Assembly (NCBI GenBank): GCA_963580285.1
Contig: OY757013.1
Coordinates: 134,041,027-134,105,026, forward strand
Source: Lucinisca nassula
Taxonomy: Eukaryota > Mollusca > Bivalvia > Lucinida > Lucinidae
Length of the DNA stretch: 64,000 bases
Reading direction: 5' to 3'
Position 1 is the first letter of the stretch; each line of letters begins with the position of its first letter. The position numbers were made by a program, and so were the translations under genes. Shown piece after piece: positions 46,125-56,131 of this stretch. Under the pieces are notes generated by a model. It ran no database searches. It had not been told where the DNA came from and saw only the letters and a list, made by a program, of their open reading frames with translations.

Positions 46125-46671
46125 TTAAAGGTGCATTATTGAGCTACCGGGTCTCAAAATTTTTTTTCTGGTTTTTATCTTCAATTCATACACCTTTGTC
46201 ATGTGTACACTTTTGGAGCCAAATACAGCTTCAGAACTGTGTGAAAATGGTTGTTTTCATTCGTGTTTACCCTTCGCTCTGAACATGTGTTCTGAATTTC
46301 TGTTCTAAAAATAAATCTGTCACTTTACACATACATGGCGACAGTATCGTCTCTGAGTGTCGTTACTTATGGCATGGTATTCAGCGTCATATTTTTTCTG
46401 ATTCAGGCATGGCCTAAGCAAAGAAGGCCAAAATGAACGTTGCATAACGTCATATATGGGGATTCTACTTTTGTCACAAACTAAAAATAGATCTAACTAG
46501 TGTTCGAAACCTAGTTAGGGAATCCCTCTCAAACTCGTTTACCTGTCATCATAATTGTTCGCATTTTTGCATAAAATGCATTTATTTGTATTGATTTAAA
46601 GAAAAATACGGGCTATATGTATTTTATTTTTGGAAGCATTTTTTACTGATAGCTTAATAATGCACCTTTAA
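46125..46671. mobile_element. MITE with ~20 bp inverted ends and TTAA target
   Basis: TTAAAGGTGCATTATTGAGC at the left and the inverted TAGCTTAATAATGCACCTTTAA at the right. 547 bp, no coding frame of note. Confidence 0.8.
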
Positions 46672-46760
46672 AATGTCAATAAAAATTGCATCTGAAAATG
46701 ACATCTGTTTATGTCATCTGCTGCAACTGTTTGTAGACTTCTAAAAATATTTTTGTATAC

Positions 46761-47240
46761 AGGCAAACATTGTCGACCCTGATCAAACTGCTCCTAGAGG
46801 AGTTATAAAGTAAGAAGCCTCCATGGTGTAGTGGTAACGCTACTCCCCTTATAAACCAGGGGTCCTGGGTTCGATCCCACACTGCTCCAGACTTTTGGAT
46901 GAGTCTTTAAACCAAGGTCCTAGAAGCCTCCGTGGTGCAGTGGTTACGCTACTCGCCTTGTAAACCAGGGATCGCAGGATCAATCCCGGGCTTCTCCAGA
47001 CTTTCGGATGAGTCTTTAAACCAAGGTCCTGTCTCCATATGACCTTAGCTGTTGGTGGGACGTAAAACTCAAACACTCACTCATGCAGGCAAACATTGTG
47101 GACCCTGATCAAACTGCTCCTAGAGGAGTTATAAAGTAAGAAGCCTTCATGGTGTAGTGGTAACGCTACTCCCCTAAGAAACCAGGGGTCCTGGGTTCGA
47201 TCCCACACTGCTCCAGACTTTTGGATGAGTCTTTAACTCT
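46761..47240 (+). repeat. Tandem duplication of an M7 fragment plus SINE S1
   Basis: CAGGCAAACATTGT...GACCCTGATCAAACTGCTCC, then an S1 copy, occurs at about 46762 and again at about 47087 with few differences. Between them is one more S1 copy (46922-47085). B boxes GGTCCTGGGTTCGATCCC are clear in the duplicated copies. Confidence 0.75.
46922..47085 (+). repeat. tRNA-derived SINE S1, full length
   Basis: GAAGCCTCCGTGGTGCAGTG head, GATCGCAGGATCAATCCC B box, GGTGGGACGTAAAACTCAAA tail. Confidence 0.85.
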
Positions 47241-47510
47241 TTATCATGCTGTTCACGACAACCACTATCTTTGGAAACAGTGTAGATCCAGATCAGATGG
47301 CTTCTGAAGAAGCCATCTAATCAGGATCTACACTGTTTGGCATTCAGTTTATGAATTTGTAGCAATAAATTACATCAAGAAATCTGATTGGTTCAAAGTC
47401 AGAGATGGGTGTGGCTAAAATGAATATTCAGCAAGAGAAGGGTTAAACCAAGGTCCCTTCTCTCAGTTTGTATGACCTTAGTTGTTGGCGGGAAGTAAAG
47501 CTCAAACACA
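47139..47510 (+). repeat. SINE S1 split by an M3 MITE
   Basis: Head and body at 47139-47236, remainder (CCAAGGTCCCTTCTCTCAG...AAGCTCAAACAC) at 47447-47510. The break is at TTAA, which is duplicated. Confidence 0.85.
47233..47446. mobile_element. TTAA MITE M3 inserted in SINE S1
   Basis: Intact S1 reads GAGTCTTTAAACCAAGG here. This copy has the MITE between two TTAA tetramers, which proves the TTAA target duplication for M3. Confidence 0.93.
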
Positions 47511-47569
47511 TACACTTATAAAGTATACAGCAGACAACAAATCAGACAATAATTATTGTGATCGCCATC

Positions 47570-47789
47570 TTAATCCATTTTGTACCCGAAACCCCAAAAC
47601 GGGTAATTGGCAAACACTGTTGGCCCAGATCAGATTTTCTGCAGCATCTGATCAGAGCTTGCACTGTTTGCAAAAATTTCAGCCATCATCCAAATAAATT
47701 TTGAAGGAAACAACCTGAAACACCTAAATTTTGAAATGGACTTGTCCTGTATGTAAGCTGAAAGATTCCATTTTGTACAAAATGGGTAT
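47570..47789. mobile_element. MITE M1, reverse orientation, eroded
   Basis: TTAATCCATTTTGTACCCGA start and TTTTGTACAAAATGGGT end; palindrome shortened. Confidence 0.7.
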
Positions 47790-47820
47790 TATCCTTGTTT
47801 CTCATCCTTATCTGGAGCTA

Positions 47821-47975
47821 CAGAAGCCTCTGTGGTGTGGTGGTTATGCTACTCGCCTTGTAAACCAGGGGTCGCAGGATCGATCCCGGGCTTCTTCAGA
47901 CTTTCAGATGAGTCTTTAAACCGAGGTCCCGTCTCCATATGACCTTTGCTGTTGGTGATACGTAAACTCAAACAC
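47821..47975 (+). repeat. tRNA-derived SINE S1
   Basis: AGAAGCCTCTGTGGTGTGGT head, GGTCGCAGGATCGATCCC B box, TGATACGTAAACTCAAACAC tail. Confidence 0.85.
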
Positions 47976-48124
47976 TCCATACTCCATTATCTGGAGCTAC
48001 ACATATGTTGCCATGATATTTGCAGAACATTTCATTATCACAATGAGTTGAAAATGATGCCACTATTTGAAATTTGCATCAACACAGTTTTAGGTAACCT
48101 TCACAAATGTACATGCAAATTTTG

Positions 48125-48275
48125 TTTGAATTGAGGTATTACACCCCCGTCAACACTTGGTCATTTTGGAGATGTTGCTTCTAATAATGTCTGGGAAAAG
48201 TCCCACAAAATTAGAAGTAACATCGCCAAAATGACCCAAATAGTGTTGATGGGGACGTAAAAGCTCAATTCAAAC
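48125..48275. repeat. Inverted pair of S5 tails
   Basis: TTTGAATTGAGGTATTACAC to GGTCATTTTGGAGATG, then TCCCACAAAATTAGAAG to GGGGACGTAAAAGCTCAATT, forming a palindrome of about 65 bp arms. Confidence 0.7.
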
Positions 48276-48513
48276 AAAACCAAACTGCAGATGCGTAGTG
48301 GTTACCTTAAAATTGTTAGTTTAAATTTCAAATTGCGACAATATTTTGCCACAGCTCATTTTGGAAGAAATGTTACATGTAATAATTTTAATATTAATAT
48401 GATAACGGTCTTTCGAGACCTTGTCTATAATTTCAATACTGTCTGAACTTAGGTGCACTTAGTAGGGATATATTTTAATACCATGCTAGGTTATATAAGT
48501 TTAAGCAGTACTT
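48276..48513. other. No gene seen
   Basis: AT-rich, unremarkable. Confidence 0.5.
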
Positions 48514-48740
48514 TTAACCCTCTTTGTACCAAATGGAATCTTCCTCCTTATATATAGGATGAGTCCATTTCAAAATTTAGGGTGTCAGGTTGTGTTTTCT
48601 TCAAAATTGATTTGGAAAATGGCTGAACTTTTTGCAAACAGTGTAGGCCCTGATCAGAAGCTGTGTTCTGCGGCGTCTGATCTGGGCCTCCACTGTTTGC
48701 CAAATACCCGTTTTGGGGTATCTGGTTATAAATGGGTTAA
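48514..48740. mobile_element. TTAA MITE M1
   Basis: TTAA on both sides, AACCCTCTTTGTACCAAATG and ATAAATGGGTT ends. Confidence 0.85.
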
Positions 48741-48879
48741 TGTTGCCTATTGATTTTATTGAACCTGTTTGACATATAAAAATACTTCTTAATTAAATTG
48801 AGAAACTAAAAAAGCTCTCTTATCATGTATTGAGTGATTTGTGTACCCTTATCATGCCTTAGCCAGGGCACAGCAAAAC

Positions 48880-49092
48880 TTAACTCTTGTCCTGCTGAGC
48901 CTGTATATGTCTTATCTTTCAAACAATGCAGATCCAGATCAGATGGCTTCTGAAGAAGCCATCTGATCAGGATCTTCATTGTTTGCCATTCATTTAATGA
49001 ATATGTCGCAATAATTTGCATGAAGTGAACTGATTGGTTAATAATCGGTAGTGGGTGTGGTAGATTAAAGTATTCAGCAGGACAAGGGTTAA
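48880..49092. mobile_element. TTAA MITE M3
   Basis: TTAA on both sides, AACTCTTGTCCTGCTGAGCC and CAGCAGGACAAGGGTT ends, GATGGCTTCTGAAGAAGCC palindrome. Confidence 0.85.
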
Positions 49093-49194
49093 CTCATAGC
49101 TCCGGATAGGGAAGCATATCAAGGATAATAAACCTGTTATGTACTGGCCCAGGTCTTCCCCGGGTAAGAAACTGACTGGGGGGAAGAACCGGCC

Positions 49195-49296
49195 TGTTTC
49201 ACCGGAAACCCCAGAACAGATAATTGGCAAATAGTGCAGGCCCATATCAGACCCTGCAGAATGCAGCATTTGATCAGGGCCTACACTGCTTGCCTC
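49195..49296. mobile_element. MITE M1 fragment
   Basis: CCGGAAACCCCAGAACAG, then the AAATAGTGCAGGCCCATATC core and its partner GATCAGGGCCTACACTG. Confidence 0.6.
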
Positions 49297-49720
49297 TGAC
49301 TCACTAAATCTTGCACCTTTATCATGCCTTTCAATGTCCGAGTCAGCTGGCATATCTGACACAGGCTGCAGGTCCATCTTGGACCTGAGACTTGCCTTTC
49401 CCTTATTCTGTTTTAGGTGCCATCTCAACTGACAAAACAAGCAAATATGTGAAGTTGTACACTTTTGGTACACAAATGCCAAAAAGGCAGAGGCTGCAAG
49501 ATGACAACACCATTTCTGTACGATCTCCATGCGGACTCAGTACGGCCTTACCCCAGTCCGTGACGAAAAGCCCATTCAAGAAATTGCATGATGCTCATAT
49601 ACAATGTTAACTTATACGCTTTGTCCCGTAGCCACCTACCATGCATGAAAAAATCGTAATGAAAGTCATAAACAAAAATTATATGGCACTCGGGGCATTT
49701 AATGTAATCCAGGCATTTCT
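49297..49720. other. No gene seen
   Basis: Short frames on both strands (for example minus 48994-49530) cross MITE sequence and have no recognisable domain. Confidence 0.5.
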
Positions 49721-49954
49721 CAACCCTTATCTTGCTGTTCACGACATCCCCTATCTTTGCAAACAGTGTAGATCCAGATCAGATGGCTTCTTCATCCAGA
49801 TCAGATGGCTTCTGAAGAAGCCATCTGATCAGGATCTACACTGTTTGACATTCAGTTTATGAATTTGTATGAATAAGTTACATCAAGCAATCTGATTGGT
49901 TCAAAGTCAGAGATGGGTGTGGCTAAACTGAATATTCAGCAAGAGAAGGGTTAA
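49721..49954. mobile_element. MITE M3 with partly duplicated core
   Basis: CAACCCTTATCTTGCTGTTC start, AGCAAGAGAAGGGTTAA end. ATCCAGATCAGATGGCTTCT is duplicated in the left arm, giving an uneven palindrome. Confidence 0.8.
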
Positions 49955-50060
49955 GAATAGTGGATTTTCATGAAAGTCAATGACACATTGCTTGACTAGT
50001 TTACGTATTTGAAGAAACAAGTGAACTCCAAACCAATCATTTGAGGTGTTTTCGTCTCTT

Positions 50061-50393
50061 GACCCTTCTCCTGCTGAATATTCATTTTAGCCACACCCAT
50101 CTCTGACTTTGAACCAATCAGATTACTTGTTAGGGCCCCGCACTGAAAGTGTGGGTGCCCTATAGTAATCACTCTGTCCGTCCGTCCGTCCGTCTGTCCG
50201 TCCACAAATTTCTGATAGCGCTGCCGGGGCCCTAGTCAGTTTCACTGACAGCTCTAGTTTATTCCTACAAATTCATACATTGAATGTCAAACAGTGTAGA
50301 TCCTGATCAGATGGCTTCTTCAGAACCCATCTGATCTGGATCTACACTGTTTCCAAAGATATGGGTTGTCGTGAACAGCATGATAAGAGTTAA
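50061..50393. mobile_element. MITE M3 split by a mini Helitron-like element
   Basis: GACCCTTCTCCTGCTGAATA start, GAACAGCATGATAAGAGTTAA end, GATCAGATGGCTTC palindrome at 50305-50335. The interior is interrupted at 50131-50256. Confidence 0.82.
50131..50256 (+). mobile_element. 126 bp mini Helitron-like element H-J
   Basis: 5' hairpin TAGGGCCCCGCACTGAAAGT then GTGGGTGCCCTA, a GTCCGTCCGTCCGTCTGTCC run, inverted GGGGCCCTA, 3' hairpin GTCAGTTTCACTGAC and terminal CTAG. It replaces about 6 bp of the M3 sequence GATTACTTGATGTAATTTATTCC. It has all the end features of the large elements and no tandem core. Confidence 0.8.
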
Positions 50394-50656
50394 AACTGTG
50401 ATTTTGTCCCTTTTTTTTGTGTGCGAGCTGAAATTGTTAAGTGCCTGTGAACCTACATTTCACAGTGAGTGCATATGAATTGAATTGAATTTATCTTTTA
50501 TAGTGGATTGATTGCTACAAGGCAAGAAATTAATCTAAACTGTTCAATAGGACATTATCAGCTGTTGAATTGTATAAGTACTAAAGGGAGATAAACTGTA
50601 AAGATATACTTATGTATATGCCTTTTCAACCCATAAAGACCGGTGCGGAAACTTAT
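50394..50656. other. No gene seen
   Basis: Unremarkable AT-rich spacer. Confidence 0.5.
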
Positions 50657-50963
50657 TTGTTTGTTTGTTTGTTTGATTTGAGGTTTAATGTCCCCATCAA
50701 CACTGTATAGGTCATTTTGGAGACGTTGCTTCCAATTTTGTGGGACTTTTACCCGACACTGAGATGAAATGACATCTCAAGCCCTCTCGCCCAATGAAAC
50801 CAATAGGGTTTATAAGCATGGACGTGCCGACTCGCACCGCTTTGCCTGGACAAGCTTAGATCCTCTAAGCGGTTTACCAGTACTTGTGTGCGGGTCGGTT
50901 TCAGCTCTGCGTCGAAGCATCATGCAGCCCATTTATTTCTTCAAGCCCCGATGGGCGCGGCCA
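50657..50963 (-). repeat. SINE-like S5, full length
   Basis: GGTGCGGAAACTTAT at 50642-50656 and GGTGTGGAAACTTAT at 50964-50978 form a 15 bp target duplication with one mismatch. Tail (GTTT)n on this strand, head end ATGGGCGCGGCC. Confidence 0.88.
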
Positions 50964-51153
50964 GGTGTGGAAACTTATGCAAACAGTCTAGATCATGATG
51001 AGTTGGCTACACTGTTTGCCATCATGACAATGATTTTGACTAAAATTGCTACATGTATTTACAAGAATGGATGCGTCCACTTTCAAAGATGGAATAACCC
51101 ATTTCAGAAAATCAGGGATGAAAGAGTTAAGAAAGGCATGAAACTGCACTGTA

Positions 51154-51382
51154 TTAACCCATTGTATGTGGGAAACCCCTAAAGGGGCACCTTGGCAAAC
51201 AGTGCAGGCCCAGATCAGATGCCGCAGAACACTGTGTCGGATCAGAGCCTACACTATTTGCTAACAGGATTTTCCGTCAAAAATAGAATAACAATGAAAA
51301 ATTGCCCTGACACCCCTTACATGACAAATGGACTTGTATGACATATAGCAATGGAAGAGTCCACTAGTATACAATGGGTTAA
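51154..51382. mobile_element. TTAA MITE M2
   Basis: TTAA on both sides, AACCCATTGTATGTGGG and CACTAGTATACAATGGGTT ends, CGTCAAAAATAGAATAAC inside. Confidence 0.85.
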
Positions 51383-51474
51383 CTTCACTGGAGGCCAGTT
51401 CAAAAAGTTAAAACTTCATTTGAAGATAATTAAATGAGCCAGAGCAGGAAAAATGTGTTTTTGAGCTCCAGTAT

Positions 51475-51943
51475 TTAATGCTTGTCCTGCTGATTAAATT
51501 AATGTTGCCTCGGCCATTTCTCACCACCATACCAGTCAAATTACTTCATGTTTTTTTTTTTTTTTGGTTTTGGTTTTACGGCCCTTTCAAGATTATTTCA
51601 CTCATATCGAGCCAATCGTTAATCAGAGGTGGGCGAAAACCGGAGTACCCGGAGAAAAACCACCTGACCTTCCGTTGCAGAACTTGGCGTCTCACATATG
51701 ACCTGAGCGAGGCTCGAACCACAGTGGTGAGAGACCTAATGATCAAGAGTCAGTGCTCTTAACCACTAGGCCACGGAGGCCTGTAAATTACTTAATGTAT
51801 GTTTTAGCAAAAATTCACAAACGGAATGCCAAACAGTGTAGATCCTGATGAGATGGCTTCTTGAGAAGTCAGAAGCCATCTGATCTGGATCTACACTGTT
51901 TGCAAAGACAGAGGTTATCATGTTCAGCAGGGTAGGGGTAAAG
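51475..51943. mobile_element. MITE M3 split by a SINE
   Basis: TTAATGCTTGTCCTGCTGAT start and CAGCAGGGTAGGGGT end; the central palindrome at 51838-51895 carries a small duplication (AGAAGTCAGAAGCC). Confidence 0.78.
51551..51784 (-). repeat. tRNA-derived SINE (family S3)
   Basis: Minus strand: AGGCCTCCGTGGCCTAGTGG head with an A box and GGTTCGAGCC B box; tail GGCCGTAAAACCAAAACC then a T/A run. AAATTACTTCATG (51538-51550) and AAATTACTTAATG (51785-51797) are the target duplication. Confidence 0.85.
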
Positions 51944-52072
51944 TGACATTTTGTTTACCATTTATTTAGGTTTAAACCTTAATCCAGGTGCAAAAAGTGC
52001 TTGGACTATAAAAGCTGATCACATTTTTGTCAACAAAACCACTGTTACACTAATACTAATGATAATCCTATG

Positions 52073-52366
52073 TTTTGTTTGTTTGATTTGAGGTTTAACG
52101 CCCCCGTCAACTCTGTAAAGGTCATTTTGGAGACGTTGCTTCCAATTTTGTGGGACATTTACCCGATATTGAGATGAAATGACATCTCAAGCCCTGTCAC
52201 CCAATGAAACCAATAGGGTTTATTAGCATGGACGGACCGCCACACACCGCAGTTCCTGGACAGGCTTAGATCCTCTAAGCGGTTTACCAGTACTGGTGAG
52301 CGGGCCGGATTCAGCTCTGCGTGGAAGCATCATGCAGCCCATATATTTCTTCAAGCCCCGGCTGAC
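52073..52366 (-). repeat. SINE-like S5, full length
   Basis: TAATCCTATG at 52063-52072 and 52367-52376 is the target duplication. Confidence 0.88.
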
Positions 52367-52377
52367 TAATCCTATGT

Positions 52378-52608
52378 ATTGGGACGGATAGGCCTAAGCA
52401 AACAGTGCAGACCCAGATCAGACTGCTCCTGAAGGTGCTCCTGAAGGAGCAGTCTGATCAAACAGTGCAGACCCAGATCAGACTGCTCCTGAAGGAGCAG
52501 TCTGATCAGGGTCTACACTGTTTGCCATTCTGTCTGCATCTTTTGGACTCCTCGTACGATCGTGAAACTTTATTAAAAGTTTTGGGAGAATTACAGCAAG
52601 TCCTTATG
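52378..52608. mobile_element. MITE M7 with internal core duplication
   Basis: AAACAGTGCAGACCCAGATC and the GACTGCTCCTGAAGGAGCAG palindrome occur twice (about 52400-52452 and 52461-52507). GGACGGATAGGCC and GCAAGTCCTTATGG mark the ends. Confidence 0.75.
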
Positions 52609-52661
52609 GTGGCTGAACTTTTAGGATTTTTGTGGTAGATTTTGTACTTGAGATAGAACAG

Positions 52662-52870
52662 CCCTTCTCTTGCTGAATATTCAGATTAGCCATGCCCATT
52701 TCCGACTTTGAACCAATCAGATGACTTGATGTAATGTATTCCTACAAATTCATAAATTGAAAGTCAAACAGTGTTAGATCCTGATCAGATGGCTTCTTCA
52801 GAAGCCATCTGATCTGGATCTACACTGTTTCCAAAGATAGGGGTTGTTGTGAACAGCATGATAAGAGTTA
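52662..52870. mobile_element. MITE M3
   Basis: CCCTTCTCTTGCTGAATATTC start, GAACAGCATGATAAGAGTTAA end, palindrome GATCAGATGGCTTCTTCAGA intact. Confidence 0.82.
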
Positions 52871-54231
52871 ACATAATATTTCAAGTACTAATCACTTTGA
52901 CGTGTTTGGCTGTATTTTGTCAAACCTCTTTTACTTACTATCTGTAGTAACTAGTTACAGAATTTCTGGTGATTTTTTTAATGACAGATTCATTCTGTCA
53001 TTCCTAGCTATCCTGCGTGTTGTAAAGTAGTTCCGGCTTTCTTACGACTTTCTTCCGGCTTTGACCGCCAAAGAAATATGAGTCCGCACAAAAATGTAGT
53101 CCGGTTTGGCACAGTTATCAAAATTGTACATCCTATAATCGCAATACAAACTTTTGAAGCAGACGACTTGACGATTTTATCTTACCTTTCAGAGAATAGA
53201 TTCAGCATTTCATATGAATCAGCTGCATCATGCGAGACGGAATACCCAGATCAATGCGGCACATGCTCAGACGTCTGCTCAGGTTTTACACTGTTTTCTA
53301 ACAGTGCTGACAATATTTAATCCTTAAAGACAAGCCGGTAGGCTGCAGACCAGAATATTAATGGGTTTTCCGACATTCGAGGTCAAGTCTAGGTCAGTTA
53401 CAACAAGGTGTATATCAGACTTGGCGAGAAAGGCTGTCCCTTTCAACCCTGGAATATGGTACAGATACCTATGCAAACAGTGTAGGTCCTGTGTTATAAT
53501 TCTAGGTGCCATATTTAGCAGAATGGGCGAGCCCAACTTCAGTGATGGAAGAGTACACTCCAAAAACTCAAGGCAGTGAATAAATCAAAGCACTGACAAC
53601 ACTCATGCCGATTGTCTCTAAATGCAGGCTGGTCATGAACGAGAACTTGGACTGATCCGTTTAAACTTAACGGATGTTAGTAACTGATGCAAAAAATGTA
53701 GAACAAGAGCAGCACCGTTTTCTGTGGCGTTTGATCTTTATTCAAGTGCAGATTTTACAGATAACACTTACATGTACCCAAGACTGACAAACGACCCGGC
53801 TATGTTTGGGTTGATTGTTTGGCATCCGACCCGAAGTTACTAATGAAAAAAAACGATTCAGAGCTAGGGTCTACGTGACTATCACTGACTTCTCAGAATA
53901 ACCTTTTTCTTGCAGAAAATAGCCGCAGTGAGATCAGGGTATTCCATAAGACTGAGGAGGGTCATCCTGGAATCATAGGGTGAGCTTGGCAAACAGTGTA
54001 GACCAAGTTCGGACTCTGCAGAACGCGCTTCTTATCAAAAATCTTCACTATTTGTTTGGAATTTCAGCCCAGGACTTTTACCCCAACCTACATCCCACCA
54101 ACACTTTCGGTGCCTTGATTTTGAAACCAAACGATTGCATGATTACAACACGCTTAGGCACCATGCCCTTAAGCTAAAAAGGTTAAATCATTCAACCGTG
54201 ACGTATGGTTACCACTCCGGCCACGATCCTG
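52871..54231. other. No recognisable gene; higher CpG content
   Basis: Open frames at 53078-53320 and 53361-53579 (+) have no motif I recognise, no convincing splice sites and no repeat match in the window. Composition is less AT-rich than the surroundings, so a decayed gene or an unknown element is possible. A core fragment of the MITE type (GGCAAACAGTGTAGACC) is at 53985. Confidence 0.4.
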
Positions 54232-54559
54232 TATTTTGTTTTGTTTGATTTGAGGTTTAACATCCCCGTCAACACTGTATAGGTCATTTTGGAGACTTGC
54301 TTCCAATTTTGTGTCACTTTTACCCGACACTGAGATGTAATGACATCTCAACACTGAGATGTAATGACATCTCAAGCCCTGCCGCCCAATGAAACCAATA
54401 GGGTTTATATGCATGGACGGTCCGACTCGCACCTCTTTGCCTGGGCAGGCTAAGATCATCTAAGCAGATTACCAGTACTTGTGTGCGGGTCGGTTTCAGC
54501 TCTGCGTGGAAGCATCATGCAGCCCATCTATTTCTATAAGCCCCGATGGGCGGGGGCCA
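54232..54559 (-). repeat. SINE-like S5 with a small internal duplication
   Basis: ACACTGAGATGTAATGACAT is tandemly repeated near 54330-54372. ATCCTGT on both flanks may be a short target duplication. Confidence 0.8.
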
Positions 54560-54738
54560 ACAATCCTGTGTACAACATTCACACCAGCGCTGATAGAAAC
54601 CACATGTTCAGGATCAAGCTTTTGATGTGTGATGTAAGGTCGTGCCTAGAAAAGAAGAAATTGTTTTGTTTTTTTGTTCTCTAAAAAGCATCAAGTAAGA
54701 ACGTATTGCAACATTTTTCATTAAACCCTGGAGAGTTA

Positions 54739-54906
54739 GAGTGAGTGAGTGAGTGTTTGAGTTTTACGTCCCACCAACAGCTAAGGTCATACGGAGACGA
54801 TTCCTCAGTTTAAAGACACATCCGAAAGTCTGGGGAAGTCCGGGATCGATCCTGCGATCCCTTGTTTACAAGGCGAGTAGCATAACCACTACACCACGGA
54901 GGCTTC
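54739..54906 (-). repeat. tRNA-derived SINE S1
   Basis: Begins (GAGT)n on this strand, then TTTGAGTTTTACGTCCCACC; B box complement GGGATCGATCCTGCGATCCC; ends CACCACGGAGGCTTCT-like (CACTACACCACGGAGGC). Confidence 0.85.
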
Positions 54907-56130
54907 TAATGGACAGTTAGAAGCTGGTCGGAAAGCGGATGGCGTTGACTCTGATTTTGGGTGCCACATGTGTGTGATCTATTTGTCTGTTGGAGCGACA
55001 TCTTACTATGAACAGAAAACGCTAGTGGACGTCGACGTAGCGGAAGACCGACGTCAGTACGTCAAGATCGATCATCCGACAGACGCATATGCGAAGCAGA
55101 TTTCCGCCGGCATCTGCTACACTGTACCTGTAGGTAAACAAAGGGTTTCAACTACCGACTAATAAGCACTGACACTGTTCGTCGCCATTATGCGATGCAC
55201 CTTTGAGAGCTAGACGTCCCTGTCGTGACCAAAATTAAGACGTCGACACAGTACGGAACACTTACGCTGGTGCATGTATATTGGCGTCTAAGCGACTCGC
55301 GTGATATGCGTTTCAGTGACACATCGCACTTCAGCGTGAATCACGCCGATTGTCGTTTCGGGCTGTTCGATATATAGGTGTAAGGTATGCCGAGGTGACG
55401 CGTGCGTAATAGAGCATGACATATCGGATGGAATAAGCGAAATGGCATGTCGAGCTATTGCATGTAGCTAGCGACATTAAGAACATTCAAGATCATGACT
55501 GAGACGTTAACTTAAGACGTTACATCAATCAAGTGCGTCGGCCTCGCGTGGTTCCATTTATTTGTTTACGCTCAGAATCCGGGATATCTAATCCAGCAGG
55601 TTTATAGTGCTGTTCTTACTCAAAAATGTCTTCAAGCCAATGGAATTCATGTACTGGACTGACCAGCCTTTCTCCTCCGATCTCTTTGTGAAAAATAGAG
55701 TATCTTTTTTTTTGGGGGGGGGGGGGGGGGGAGGTATCCACAACCGACCAGACAAAAATGTTACTAATTGACAGTAGCATTGTTGAAACTTGAATTTTAA
55801 TGTTTGGTTTTGAAAACGTAAATAGTTTCTTTCTAAAATTTGAAACATCGAATGGCATTTCATGATACCACCGGTGTATAGACATCTGCAAACATATCAT
55901 ACAATGGAATTTGCAGAACTACTTTTCTAAATTTTAAGATCTTTTTAGAAAGGTTGTCTGTAAGTTTTCACAGTGTTATGATTTTCTCATGGAATCTGTC
56001 ATTTCAGTGCCTTTGGCGCTTTGATTTCTCTTGGTATTCCAGTTTAATTTCTGTCTGCTTTCAATGACCAATGCAACCGTGCCATACAAGTATAAGATCT
56101 TTTGTATCCCTATGTCGATGTCTGTTTTTA
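54907..56130. other. No recognisable gene; CpG-rich part and poly-G tract
   Basis: About 54.9-55.6 kb is rich in CG (for example GTCGACGTAGCGGAAG), unlike most of the window. The + frame at 54968-55162 has no motif. A G run of about 22 lies at 55710-55731 and follows a T run. Confidence 0.4.
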
Positions 56131-56131
56131 T

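Noticed and set aside
46812..47975. Cluster of tRNA genes
   Set aside because: All belong to SINE S1 copies with a common body and tail.
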